From: Sphaerisporangium sp040685555
GTDB lineage: Bacteria > Actinomycetota > Actinomycetes > Streptosporangiales > Streptosporangiaceae
Assembly (NCBI RefSeq): GCF_040685555.1
Contig: NZ_JBFBIK010000002.1
Location: 62,001-126,000, forward strand
DNA length: 64,000 nt
Direction of reading: 5' to 3'
Shown: piece by piece, positions 32,316 through 40,767 of the stretch
How positions within the stretch are numbered: the first letter of the stretch is position 1
Layout: every line of letters begins with the position of its first letter
The notes under the pieces: generated by a model
Seen by the model: only the letters and a program-made list of their open reading frames with translations
Database searches by the model: none
What the model was told of the DNA's origin: nothing
Translations under genes and position numbers: made by a program

Positions 32316-32897
32316 TTACCCCCAGTTCGACTGGTTCCCGGCGGCGCGACCGTACCAAACAGACGCTTCGCCATAGCGACGGACCCTCTCCTCTTCGAAT
32401 CCCGAGGGCCAGACCAAGTCCTTCCCCCGTGACTCGCGCTCCACCGCGATCAACGCGTCCTCGGCGAGCCAGCCGTTGTCGCGCAGCCCTTCGAGCACCT
32501 GGCGGACCACCTCGTCCCTGACGGCATACGGGGGGTCGGCGAACACGAAGTCGTACGGCTCGGGGCACTCGCCGGCGACCACCCGCTCGACCTTGTCGCC
32601 CACGACGACGGCGCCCGGCAGCCCGAGCTCGGCGATGTTCGCCTTGATCGTGCGCGCGGCCTTCGCGTCGGACTCCACCAGCAGCGCGTGCGCGGCACCC
32701 CGCGACAGCGCCTCCAGGCCCACGGCGCCCGACCCGGCGTACAGATCGAGCACCCTGGCGCCGTCGAGCGGTCCGAGGAGGGAGCCGACGGACGAGAACA
32801 GGCCTTCCCTTGCGCGGTCGCTCGTCGGCCGCGTGACACGCCCTGGCGGGACGGCGATGCGCCGCCCGCCGACGGTTCCTGCGATGACTCGGGTCAC
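32316..32897 (-). CDS. rsmD: 16S rRNA (guanine966-N2)-methyltransferase RsmD
   Basis: S-adenosylmethionine-dependent methyltransferase acting on guanine 966 of 16S rRNA. Seen: RPTSDRAREGLFSSVG, SAM loop VLDLYAGSGAVGLEALSRGA, and catalytic DPPYA. The GTG at 32897 gives VTRVIAGTVGGRRIAVP, the normal family start, and 193 residues. Four bases from coaD, so the pair is co-translated. Upstream is a 300-base gap to recG. Confidence 0.95.
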   Translation of the reverse strand: MTRVIAGTVGGRRIAVPPGRVTRPTSDRAREGLFSSVGSLLGPLDGARVLDLYAGSGAVGLEALSRGAAHALLVESDAKAARTIKANIAELGLPGAVVVGDKVERVVAGECPEPYDFVFADPPYAVRDEVVRQVLEGLRDNGWLAEDALIAVERESRGKDLVWPSGFEEERVRRYGEASVWYGRAAGNQSNWG

Positions 32898-33200
32898 CCG
32901 CCCATTCTCGCCGCTCGACGCGCCTTCCGAAGCCGCAAGGTCAAGAGTGGCCAAGTGTCGGCGACGAATGCGCAAGGGTCGTTCCCCACCGCCGCCCGAA
33001 CCCACATGATGAGTTCTGCGGCCTTCATGGTGACCCAGGGGAAGGCCGACCGGCGTGATCGTGAGCCCTTCCGCGCGCCGGTGCCCTCGGCACCTGACCC
33101 GAGGGTGGGCCCAGCCGGGGACGGCATTCGGGGGGAGGCCGTCCCAAGGCTGGGCCCTGGGTCATTCTCATGACCCAGGCACTCCCCACTCCCGGCCTGA
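32898..33200. other. Gap between rsmD and recG with a long inverted repeat
   Basis: No convincing gene. A 44-codon frame (33028 down to 32894) whose stop overlaps the rsmD start as GTGA has no ribosome site. The right half holds a long imperfect inverted repeat, described separately. TGACCCAGG also recurs at 33030 and 33168. Confidence 0.5.
33096..33164. terminator. Long inverted repeat between recG and rsmD
   Basis: Outer arms TGACCC/GGGTCA, then perfect arms GGGCCCAGCC/GGCTGGGCCC (33107-33116 and 33148-33157), then an inner GGGACGGC/GCCGTCCC stem: about 24 paired bases. It lies just after the recG stop on the minus strand and probably ends that transcript; it could also be an mRNA-processing structure. 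Confidence 0.55.
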
Positions 33201-35384
33201 TCAGGCCTTTCCCAGGTAGTCAGCGCGGTCGTCGCCGAGCAGCCTGTCGATCTCGGCCTTGAGGGCCGGATGCTCCTTCAGCTCCGGATCACCCGCCAGC
33301 AGGCTCGCGGCCTCCTCGCGCGCGGCGCTGATGACCTCCTCGTCGCGGAGCAGCCGCAGCATCTTGAGCGAGGACCTGCGCCCGGACTGCGCCGCGCCCA
33401 GCACGTCGCCCTCGCGCCGCTGCTCAAGGTCGACCCTGGACAGCTCGAAGCCGTCGAGGGTGGCCGCCACCGCGTCGAGCCGGTCGCGTGCCGGAGTGCC
33501 CGCAGGGAAGTCGGTGACGAGCAGGCACAGGCCGGGCAGCCCTCCACGGCCGACCCGCCCGCGAAGCTGGTGGAGCTGGGAGACGCCGAACCGGTCGGCG
33601 TCCATGATCACCATGACCGAGGCGTTGGGGACGTCCACCCCGACCTCGATCACGGTGGTCGCGACGAGCACGTCTATCTCGCCCCGTGTGAAGGCGCGCA
33701 TCACCCCGTCCTTCTCGTCGGGGGGAAGGCGCCCGTGCAGCACCTCGACGCGAAGGCCGTGCAGCGGCCCGTCGGCGAGCATCGGGGCGACCTCCAGCAC
33801 GGCGAGAGGCGGGCGCCGCTCCTCCTCCGCCTCCGGCGCCGCGTCGCTCAGATCGCCCTCGTCGCCCTCCAGGTCGCCGATGCGAGGGCAGACGATGTAC
33901 GTCTGGCGGCCGAGGCCGACCTCCTCGCGGACGCGCTCCCAGGTGCGCTCCAGGAAGTGGGGCTTGTCGGAGGCGGGCACCACGTGGGTCGTGATCGGGG
34001 CCCGGCCGGAGGGCAGCTGGGTGAGCGTGGAGACCTCCAGGTCGCCGAAGACGGTCATGGCGACCGTGCGCGGGATCGGGGTGGCCGTCATGACCAGGAC
34101 GTGGGGACGGCCGCCGCCCGCCTTCTCACGAAGCGCGTCACGCTGCTCCACGCCGAAGCGGTGCTGCTCGTCGACGACGACGAGCCCGAGGTCGGCGAAC
34201 TGGACGTGCTCCTGGAGCAGGGCATGGGTGCCCACGACGATGCCGGCCGCACCGGAGGCGGCGTCGAGCAGCGCCGCGCGCCGGCCCGCCGCCCCCATCG
34301 AGCCGGTCAGCAGGGTCACCGCCGTGCCGCCGAACATGCCGCCCGTGCCGAGGTCGCCGAGCATGCGGGTGATCGACCTGTGGTGCTGCTGGGCCAGGAC
34401 CTCGGTGGGGGCGAGCAACGCCGCCTGGCCGCCCGCGTCGACGACCTGGAGCATCGCGCGCAGCGCCACCACGGTCTTGCCCGCCCCGACCTCGCCCTGG
34501 AGCAGCCGGTGCATGGGGTGATCGCGTGCCAGCTCGGCCGCGACCTCCTCGCCCACCTCGACCTGGCCCTCGGTGAGCTGGAACGGGAGGCGGCCGTCGA
34601 AGCCGGCGAGCAGCCCGTCGTCGCGGCGCGGGCGGGGCGTCGCGGGCCACGCGGCGGCGGCCTGGCGCCGCTGGGCCAGCACGGCCTGGAGCACGAACGC
34701 CTCGTCGAACCTCAGCCGCCTGCGCGCCCGCGAGATGTCACCCTGGTCACGCGGCCGGTGGACGGCCTCCAGCGCGTCGGCCAGGCCGGGCAGCCGGTGG
34801 CGCGACCGCAGCTCATCGGAGAGCGGGTCGGGAAGCGGGCCCAGCGTGTCGAGCACGATGCCGATCGCCCTGCGGATCACCCAGGAGGTGATGCCGTTGG
34901 CGGCCGGGTAGATGGGGACCGGCGCGGCGGCGAACTCGGCCGCCGAGGACTCGCTCTCCTCGAAAAGCTCGAACTCAGGATGGTTGAGCTGCCACTTGGC
35001 CCGCTCGCCGCGCCCGAACCGCCCGACCTTGCCGGAGAACATCGCGCGCGTGCCGGCCTTCAGGCGGCTCTCGATCACGTGGGAGACCTTGCCGAAGAAC
35101 GACAGGTAGATCGTGTTGCGCTTGCCGTCGACGACCTCGACCTCGAGCCACGTGCCCGAGCGGTTTCGCATGGGCCTGCGCATCAGGCGCGAGACCTCGC
35201 CCACCACCGTGACGTGCTCGTCGACCTCAAGGGCGTCGAGCGCGGTCAGCTCGCCCCGCTCGGCGTACCGCCGGGGGTAGTGGCGCAGCAGCTCGCCGAC
35301 CGTGGTGATGTTGAGCGAGCTCTCGAGCGGCTTGGCCGTCTTGGGGTCAAGCGCCTTGGTGAGCGGCTCGTCGAAACGCGTCAC
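33201..35384 (-). CDS. recG: ATP-dependent DNA helicase RecG
   Basis: Branch-migrating helicase that rewinds stalled replication forks and processes Holliday junctions. 727 residues: N-terminal wedge/OB domain (LLRHYPRRYAERGELTAL), helicase motif I GEVGAGKTVVALRA, motif Ia LAPTEVLAQQH, motif II DEQHRFG, motif III MTATPIPRT, motif V VATTVIEVGVDVPNA and motif VI QLRGRVGRGG. Length slightly above average. Same strand as the DAK2-domain gene upstream (78-base gap), the usual actinobacterial order. Confidence 0.97.
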   Translation of the reverse strand: MTRFDEPLTKALDPKTAKPLESSLNITTVGELLRHYPRRYAERGELTALDALEVDEHVTVVGEVSRLMRRPMRNRSGTWLEVEVVDGKRNTIYLSFFGKVSHVIESRLKAGTRAMFSGKVGRFGRGERAKWQLNHPEFELFEESESSAAEFAAAPVPIYPAANGITSWVIRRAIGIVLDTLGPLPDPLSDELRSRHRLPGLADALEAVHRPRDQGDISRARRRLRFDEAFVLQAVLAQRRQAAAAWPATPRPRRDDGLLAGFDGRLPFQLTEGQVEVGEEVAAELARDHPMHRLLQGEVGAGKTVVALRAMLQVVDAGGQAALLAPTEVLAQQHHRSITRMLGDLGTGGMFGGTAVTLLTGSMGAAGRRAALLDAASGAAGIVVGTHALLQEHVQFADLGLVVVDEQHRFGVEQRDALREKAGGGRPHVLVMTATPIPRTVAMTVFGDLEVSTLTQLPSGRAPITTHVVPASDKPHFLERTWERVREEVGLGRQTYIVCPRIGDLEGDEGDLSDAAPEAEEERRPPLAVLEVAPMLADGPLHGLRVEVLHGRLPPDEKDGVMRAFTRGEIDVLVATTVIEVGVDVPNASVMVIMDADRFGVSQLHQLRGRVGRGGLPGLCLLVTDFPAGTPARDRLDAVAATLDGFELSRVDLEQRREGDVLGAAQSGRRSSLKMLRLLRDEEVISAAREEAASLLAGDPELKEHPALKAEIDRLLGDDRADYLGKA

Positions 35385-35462
35385 GTCACCAAGTTCTACC
35401 GCTCCCGGGCGACAAGAACACTCATCCTGCGGTACGGCGGCGGTGACAGGGGTGGTCCTGGG

Positions 35463-37070
35463 TCATTCGACGCCGATCAGGAGGGGGTAGCCGCCTTGCC
35501 CGCCTTCGTAGGCGACGACCTCGATGTCCGGGCGTACCGCGCCGAGATGGTCCCGCACGGCCGGCGCCAGCCGTACGCCGGCGCCGGCTCCCATGATCAG
35601 GGTCACGAGCTCGCTGCTGACCGAGAGCATGCGGGAGGTGATCTCCACCGCGATGTCCTCCACCGCCGTGCCGATCAGCGCCACGTCACCGTCGATGACG
35701 CCCAGCACGTCACCCGGGCGGCACATGCCCGCGCTGGTCATGGCCTCGCGGTCGGCCACCCAGACGTGGCCGTGGCGGGTGTGGCCCGCGGTGTCGGTCA
35801 TCGCCACCACGTCGTCGTCGAAACGGCGCAGCGGATCGTGCACGGCGAGCGCGGCGAGGCCCTGCACGGTCGCCTTGGTGGGCAGCACGCTGACGACGAC
35901 GCCCTCCTCGCGGGCGATCTCGGCGGCGGCCACCGCCACCGCGTTGACGCCGGTGTCGTTGGGCAGCACCACGACCTCGGTGCCGGCCTCCCTGACCGCG
36001 GTCAGCACGGCCGCCAGCGAGGGGCTGGACCCCGGCCGGCGGCGCACCACCACGGCCCCGGCCTCCTCGAACAGCCGCGCGATGCCGTCACCCGCCGCCA
36101 CGGCGACCACGCCCCTGCCGTCGCCGGCACGATGGGTGCGGGCGGGCGCCTCCAGGTAGACGACCTTGATCCGGTACGGCCGTCCGGCCCGCATCCCGGC
36201 CTCGATCGCGGCCCCCGCGTCGTCCACGTGGACATGGACGTTCCACAGGCCGTCTCCCCCGACCACCACCAGCGAGTCGCCGAGGCCGTCGAGCTCGCCG
36301 CGCAACCCCGCCACGGCCTCCTCGCCGGCCTCCAGGAGGTACATCACCTCGTAGCCGGGGCCCCGCGCCGCTTCCGGCTCGAATCGCGCGGTCGGCGCGG
36401 GCACGTCGTACCGGTCGGCGTAGGAGTCGGTGATCACGGCCGCCAGGCTCTCGACGATGACCGTGAGCCCCGCGGCGCCCGCGTCCACGACGCCGTTGCG
36501 CGCGAGCACGTCCAGCTGGCCCGTGGTGCGGCCGAGCGCTGCTCGGGCGGCCACCGCCGCCTTCCTGGCGACCTCGGCCAGCTCGTCGGAGGCGTCCTCC
36601 ACCGCTCCGGCCACCGCGCTGAGCACGGTGAGGACGGTGCCCTCGACCGGCCTCGCCACGGCCTCGCGTGCCATCTCGGCCGCTCTGGTGAGCCCTTCTC
36701 GGAGGTCACGGCCACCGCCCTTGGCGTGCTTGAGCACCTCGGCCATGCCTCGCAGCGCCTGGCTGACGATGACCCCGGAGTTGCCCCGGGCGCCGAGCAG
36801 GGCCCCCTGGGCGAGCGTGCGCCAGGTGCTCTCGGCGTCGGCGTCCTCCGGCAGCCCGTCGAGCGCCTCGGCGGCCGACAGCATGGTCAGGTGGAGGTTC
36901 GTCCCGGTGTCTCCGTCGGGGACCGGGAAGACGTTGAGCGCGTCGATCTCCGCGCGGGCGCGGCCGAGGACGTCGGCGCACAGCCGGGACCAGCGGCGCA
37001 CGGCCTGGGGATCGAGGATCTGGAGCGCCTCGTGGACGCGCTCACCGGCATCGGCGGGATCCGACGGCAT
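35463..37070 (-). CDS. DAK2 domain protein, FakA-like (fatty acid kinase subunit family)
   Basis: A 535-residue two-domain protein. The N-terminal DAK2 (dihydroxyacetone kinase L-type) domain shows NVFPVPDGDTGTNLHLTM, where Asp residues bind Mg-ATP, and ARGNSGVIVSQALRG. The C-terminal half (residues about 320-535) is the FakA/YloV domain. In Firmicutes FakA phosphorylates fatty acids held by FakB; in actinobacteria its role next to rpmB and recG is not settled. Cytoplasmic. The neighbourhood rpmB (divergent) - this gene - recG is widely conserved. Confidence 0.9.
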   Translation of the reverse strand: MPSDPADAGERVHEALQILDPQAVRRWSRLCADVLGRARAEIDALNVFPVPDGDTGTNLHLTMLSAAEALDGLPEDADAESTWRTLAQGALLGARGNSGVIVSQALRGMAEVLKHAKGGGRDLREGLTRAAEMAREAVARPVEGTVLTVLSAVAGAVEDASDELAEVARKAAVAARAALGRTTGQLDVLARNGVVDAGAAGLTVIVESLAAVITDSYADRYDVPAPTARFEPEAARGPGYEVMYLLEAGEEAVAGLRGELDGLGDSLVVVGGDGLWNVHVHVDDAGAAIEAGMRAGRPYRIKVVYLEAPARTHRAGDGRGVVAVAAGDGIARLFEEAGAVVVRRRPGSSPSLAAVLTAVREAGTEVVVLPNDTGVNAVAVAAAEIAREEGVVVSVLPTKATVQGLAALAVHDPLRRFDDDVVAMTDTAGHTRHGHVWVADREAMTSAGMCRPGDVLGVIDGDVALIGTAVEDIAVEITSRMLSVSSELVTLIMGAGAGVRLAPAVRDHLGAVRPDIEVVAYEGGQGGYPLLIGVE

Positions 37071-37192
37071 GCGGCTCCTTCCTCGGTTCGCGGGCGCGAG
37101 GACACCCTCGCTTCCCGGCGCGCGAACACGGGGTCTCCGGGATGCGCTACGGTTGGTGTTACGAGATTATCTCCGTTCGCCGGTTCCCCCAT

Positions 37193-37221
37193 TTGGCGTG
37201 CACCGGGCAACATCGGATACC
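37193..37221 (+). promoter_or_regulatory. Candidate rpmB promoter
   Basis: TTGGCG (37193-37198), 17-base spacer, GATACC (37216-37221). It would give an 80-base leader to rpmB. The interval 37071-37310 otherwise holds no gene. Confidence 0.4.
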
Positions 37222-37310
37222 CTCGTGTGGCCAGCCGGTTGTCCCGGCATGCCCGACCACCGCTTCTACCTCGGTTTCGGGCTTATTGACTGATCTAAGG
37301 AGCGATGACC

Positions 37311-37496
37311 GTGGCTTCCGTCTGCGACGTTTGCGGCAAGGGGCCGACTTTCGGCAACAACATCTCGCACTCGCACCGCCGCACCCGCCGCCGCTGGAAC
37401 CCGAACATCCAGCGTGTGCGCGCCATGGTGGGCAGCACGCCGAAGCGGCTGAACGTGTGCACCTCCTGCATCAAGGCGGGTAAGGTCACCCGCTGA
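37311..37496 (+). CDS. rpmB: 50S ribosomal protein L28
   Basis: A 61-residue large-subunit protein: ASVCDVCGKGPTFGNNISHS, RRTRRRWNPNIQRVR, and CTSCIKAGKVTR. Two CxxC pairs make it the zinc-binding form. AAGGAG lies eight bases before the GTG at 37311 but only two before an in-frame ATG at 37305, so GTG is the better start and gives the family's usual MASVCDVCGKG N-terminus. A strong terminator follows, so it is monocistronic. Confidence 0.97.
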   Translation: MASVCDVCGKGPTFGNNISHSHRRTRRRWNPNIQRVRAMVGSTPKRLNVCTSCIKAGKVTR

Positions 37497-37507
37497 CCTG
37501 AGCTTCC

Positions 37508-37544
37508 AGAAAGCCCGTCGCCCATCGAGGGCGACGGGCTTTCT
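37508..37544 (+). terminator. Strong rpmB terminator
   Basis: AGAAAGCCCGTCGCCC pairs perfectly with GGGCGACGGGCTTTCT over 16 bases around a five-base loop, starting 11 bases after the rpmB stop. The arms provide T and A runs, so it would work in both directions. Confidence 0.85.
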
Positions 37545-37655
37545 GCGTTGTCACCCGTGATCAGAGAACGCGGCCCGCGGGGGTAGGCGGCTTCGGCGTT
37601 GCGGGTGTGGTCCGGAGGCGGGCGTGGCGTGGGGCTTGCTGGGTAGCTTGTTCTC

Positions 37656-38303
37656 GTGCTGAATCCGCCCGTACAACTCTCCGTGAACGCTTCCACCGGC
37701 CAGAAGGTCACGGTCTCGGTCATCGCGCTTCTCTTCCTGGCCGTGCTCGGTGGCATCGCCGGTGTCGCCACCGTCGTCCTCGGGCGCCCCACGACCACCT
37801 CCCCGTCCGGCGGGTTGGCGGATTCGCCGTTCGACGGGTTCCCCGGCACCGGGGTCAAGGTGCTCTTCGCGTTGATCGCCGTGCTGATGGTGGGGTTCGT
37901 CGCCACGATGGTGCTCGGCACGTACAGGCGTCGGGCGGTCCTCAGCGGCACCGTGCTGGAGGTCCGCGGCCTGCTCGGTACCCGGCAGGCCGATCTGGCC
38001 ACGGCGCGCGTCTGGATCGACTCAGAGCCGGAGTACGTCAGGAACCCGCACGGCGAGGGCACGATCCCCACGGGGCGTCGCGTGCCCCACCTGGTGGCCG
38101 AGGACCCGGGGAACGGACGCAAGATCCGGCTCCGCCTGCACAGCATGGCCCGCACCCTGCTGCCTCCCCACGAGCTGAACGCCCTGGCCAACGCCGTCGA
38201 GTCGGGCGCCCGTCCCGGGTCGGACGTGGACGCCTCCCAGGCCGCCAACACCGCGACCCTGCTCCGCCGCCTCGCCGACGACCCCGTAGCCCGCCTGCTC
38301 TGA
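37656..38303 (+). CDS. Membrane protein of unknown function, 215 residues
   Basis: GTG 37656 starts a 215-residue protein with two membrane helices (VSVIALLFLAVLGGIAGVATVVL and VLFALIAVLMVGFVATMVLGTY, separated by a short Pro/Gly loop) and a cytoplasmic or extracellular C-terminal domain of about 130 residues beginning RRRAVLSGTVLEVRGLLGTR. The domain has LATARVWIDSEPEY and LHSMARTLLPPHELNALANAV, a pattern seen in actinobacterial proteins that I cannot name. No ribosome site stands out, so it may be leaderless. Convergent with thiD. Confidence 0.7.
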   Translation: MLNPPVQLSVNASTGQKVTVSVIALLFLAVLGGIAGVATVVLGRPTTTSPSGGLADSPFDGFPGTGVKVLFALIAVLMVGFVATMVLGTYRRRAVLSGTVLEVRGLLGTRQADLATARVWIDSEPEYVRNPHGEGTIPTGRRVPHLVAEDPGNGRKIRLRLHSMARTLLPPHELNALANAVESGARPGSDVDASQAANTATLLRRLADDPVARLL

Positions 38304-38336
38304 CCCCACGCCGGGTGGCCGGTGAGGACGTACTGC

Positions 38337-39122
38337 TCAGCGCCGGCGCCAGGCGTGGTCCACCGGGCCGATGCCGGCGCCGAGGGGGAATCCGTGGGCG
38401 ATCGCGCCCGTGACGTACTCCTTGGCCCTCTCCACGGCGCCCGGGACGTCCTCGCCGAGCGCGAGGTACGACGCGATGGCCGAGGCCAGCGTGCACCCCG
38501 TGCCGTGGGTGTGCCGGTTGTCGTGCCGCTCGGCGGAGAAGCGGTACTCGCTGACGCCGTCGGTGAGGAGGTCGACCGGCGGTCCCGGTAGATGGCCTCC
38601 CTTGACCAGCACCCACTCGGAGCCGAGCTCCAGCATCGCCTCGGCCGCCGGGCGCAGGCCGTCCTCGTCCTCGACCTTCACCGAGGTGAGCTGCTCGACC
38701 TCCCAGAGGTTGGGGGTCACCACGGTCGCCACGGGCAGCAGGCGCGACGCGAGCGTGTGCACGGCCTCGGGGGCCAGCAGCGAGTCGCCGTGCTTGGAGA
38801 CCCCGACCGGGTCGACCACCACCGGCACGTCCACACCGGCCAGCACCTCGGCGACCACCTCGACCAGCTCCGGGGACGCCAGCATGCCGGTCTTGATCGC
38901 CTGGGCGCCGATGTCGCCGAGCACCGAGTCGAGCTGGGCGCGCACCGCCTCCGCCGGGAGCTCCCAGTAGCCCTGAACGCCGAGGGAGTTCTGCGCGGTG
39001 ACGGCCGCGATCACGCTCATGCCGTGGACGCCGAGCGCGAGCATGGTCTTCAGATCGGCCTGGATGCCCGCGCCTCCACCGGAGTCGGAGCCTGCGATCG
39101 TCAGCACACGGGGAGGAGTCAC
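38337..39122 (-). CDS. thiD: Hydroxymethylpyrimidine/phosphomethylpyrimidine kinase
   Basis: Phosphorylates HMP and HMP phosphate to HMP pyrophosphate in thiamine synthesis. 261 residues of the ribokinase fold: VLTIAGSDSGGGAGIQADLKT at the substrate site, VVVDPVGVSKHG, and the anion-hole signature HTHGTGCTLASAIASYLALG. Length normal. thiL lies 1.6 kb upstream on the same strand, separated by the membrane-anchored CBM2-like gene; no thiamine riboswitch is visible in front of either gene. Confidence 0.95.
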   Translation of the reverse strand: MTPPRVLTIAGSDSGGGAGIQADLKTMLALGVHGMSVIAAVTAQNSLGVQGYWELPAEAVRAQLDSVLGDIGAQAIKTGMLASPELVEVVAEVLAGVDVPVVVDPVGVSKHGDSLLAPEAVHTLASRLLPVATVVTPNLWEVEQLTSVKVEDEDGLRPAAEAMLELGSEWVLVKGGHLPGPPVDLLTDGVSEYRFSAERHDNRHTHGTGCTLASAIASYLALGEDVPGAVERAKEYVTGAIAHGFPLGAGIGPVDHAWRRR

Positions 39123-39171
39123 CCACCCATCAAACCAGGGCAGACCTCCCGCCCTGGCAACCGGTCGACGG

Positions 39172-40692
39172 TCACTGCCGGGGTTCCACCTGCGGGGAGT
39201 CGGTTACCTGGAGCCGGCAGGTGCCGCCGGTCAGCTCGCAGCCGTCAGGAGGCGTGGAGTCGCCCTCCGCGACGAAGGAGATCACGACCTCCTCGTCCCT
39301 GGCGAGCGCGTCCGTGGAGCTCACGACCAGGATGTCGCCCTCCTGGGTCCACTCCGCGCCGTCGGCTCCGGTGACGGCGCCACCGACCGGCACCCGGACG
39401 CTCCACCTGGCCAGTGTGGGTCCTGTGTTGGTCACCGTGAGCCGGCCGCTGTAGCCCGTGTCGGTCAACCCTGACACGCCGAAGTCGACGGCCACCCTGC
39501 CCGGCGACACCAATGGGTCGCCCTCGCCGGCCGGCGGCGTCGCGTCAGGGGAGGCCGTGTCGGTCTCCTCGATCGACGGGACGGGCTCCGGTGTGTCCTG
39601 AACCGTCCGGCTCGGCCTCGGGGTCGGGGTGCGCGTACGGTCCGGCGTGGGGCGGGCGGAGGCGACCGGTGACCGCCGGTTCAAGGTGGGACCGACGCTC
39701 GAAGACGGCCTGGCCGACTTGGATGTGCGGGGGGACTCCGCCCCGGCGTCGGACGGGTCGGGCGAGGTGAGGGCTTCGGAGTCCGTAGGCGCGGGCAACG
39801 CGCTCGCCGGGGGCCTGCCCGGGGCGATGGCGGCACATGCCTGGCCCGCCGGGCAGTCCGGGGCACGCCGGAGTTCGAGCTGCGACGAGGAGAGCTTGAC
39901 GCCGATGACGGCGGTGCCGATCGCGGCCACCGCCGCCACCGCCGACAGCACCATGACGCGGCGTCCCCGCGACGATCGCGTCCGGTTCGCCCGTGCCCTT
40001 CTCCCCCGCTTCTCCGGGTCCTCGGTGAGCAAGGTGGCCTCGCGGTCGGGCCCCTTTCGCGGTGGCCCGGCATCGAGGAACGCGGCCTGTTCCCCCAAGG
40101 TGCCCGCGGACTGCCCGGCTCCCGTGGATTCCGGGTCCCAGCCGGTGGATTGATCGGCTTGTGGGTGCTGGGTTGCGGGCTGCTCGGCGCTCAGGGGGCC
40201 TGTTTCCCATGCCGCGGATTGCTCGGCGCGGGAGGGGCCGGTGTTCCAGCCGGTGTCCCAGCCTGCGAGCTGCTCGGTGGGAACGGGGCCGGCGCTCCAG
40301 CCGTTCGGATCCTGGAGACCCGCCGCCGCGCCTGCTGGCCGGTCGGTGGCAGGGGTGGGGTCGTCCCAGGCGTTCGGCCAGGAGGGCCGCTGTGCGCCGG
40401 AGGAACCGGTGTCCAGGACGTCGGGTCCCACCTCCGGCGAACCGGCGTTCCAGGCGTCGGCGGGGCGTACAAGCTCCGGCGAACCGGCGTTCCAGGTGGC
40501 GGGCTGGGGTGGGTCTGGAGGGGTGGGCTCGTGGGGAGGGCCGGGCTCGTCGAGCCAGCCTGGACCGCTCGCATCGCCCAGCCACTCCTGGGTGCCACGC
40601 TCGTCGTCGTGCCAGCCCGAACCCCCGTGCTCGCCCGACCACTCAGAGTCGGACTCCCGGCCTCGGGATGACTTGTGGCGTCCCCGTCCCAT
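39172..40692 (-). CDS. Single-pass membrane protein with Trp-repeat tail and CBM2-like domain
   Basis: A 506-residue protein starting at ATG 40692 (AGGAAGG ribosome site). The first 240 residues are low-complexity, Pro/Gly/Ser-rich, and contain repeated short Trp motifs (WNAGSPE twice, GWDTGWNTGP, AAWETGP, TGWDPE). A basic RRARANRTRSSRGRR stretch precedes one membrane helix (VMVLSAVAAVAAIGTAVIGV). Outside follow a Ser/Pro/Thr-rich stalk and a C-terminal domain with VTNTGPTLARWSVRVPVGG and the Cys pair CELTGGTC, similar to carbohydrate-binding module 2 or related immunoglobulin-like folds. Function unknown; a cell-surface scaffold or wall-sensing protein is plausible. Confidence 0.75.
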   Translation of the reverse strand: MGRGRHKSSRGRESDSEWSGEHGGSGWHDDERGTQEWLGDASGPGWLDEPGPPHEPTPPDPPQPATWNAGSPELVRPADAWNAGSPEVGPDVLDTGSSGAQRPSWPNAWDDPTPATDRPAGAAAGLQDPNGWSAGPVPTEQLAGWDTGWNTGPSRAEQSAAWETGPLSAEQPATQHPQADQSTGWDPESTGAGQSAGTLGEQAAFLDAGPPRKGPDREATLLTEDPEKRGRRARANRTRSSRGRRVMVLSAVAAVAAIGTAVIGVKLSSSQLELRRAPDCPAGQACAAIAPGRPPASALPAPTDSEALTSPDPSDAGAESPRTSKSARPSSSVGPTLNRRSPVASARPTPDRTRTPTPRPSRTVQDTPEPVPSIEETDTASPDATPPAGEGDPLVSPGRVAVDFGVSGLTDTGYSGRLTVTNTGPTLARWSVRVPVGGAVTGADGAEWTQEGDILVVSSTDALARDEEVVISFVAEGDSTPPDGCELTGGTCRLQVTDSPQVEPRQ

Positions 40693-40767
40693 GAAGCGCC
40701 TTCCTAGTAGAAACCACGGCGCCACACTTCATAACACCTTCAATACTTCTTTGTCACAATTTTCACC

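Noticed and set aside
32894..33028. 44-codon minus-strand frame whose stop overlaps the rsmD start as GTGA
   Set aside because: The overlap hints at coupling and MKAAELIMWVRAAVGN is protein-like, but there is no ribosome site and no recognisable family; kept only as a note.
33270..37289. A 1339-codon open frame on the plus strand opposite recG and the DAK2 gene
   Set aside because: Both real genes on the minus strand have full motifs; this frame is the mirror of GC-rich codons, with His/Gly/Arg/Val-rich composition and no protein-family features.
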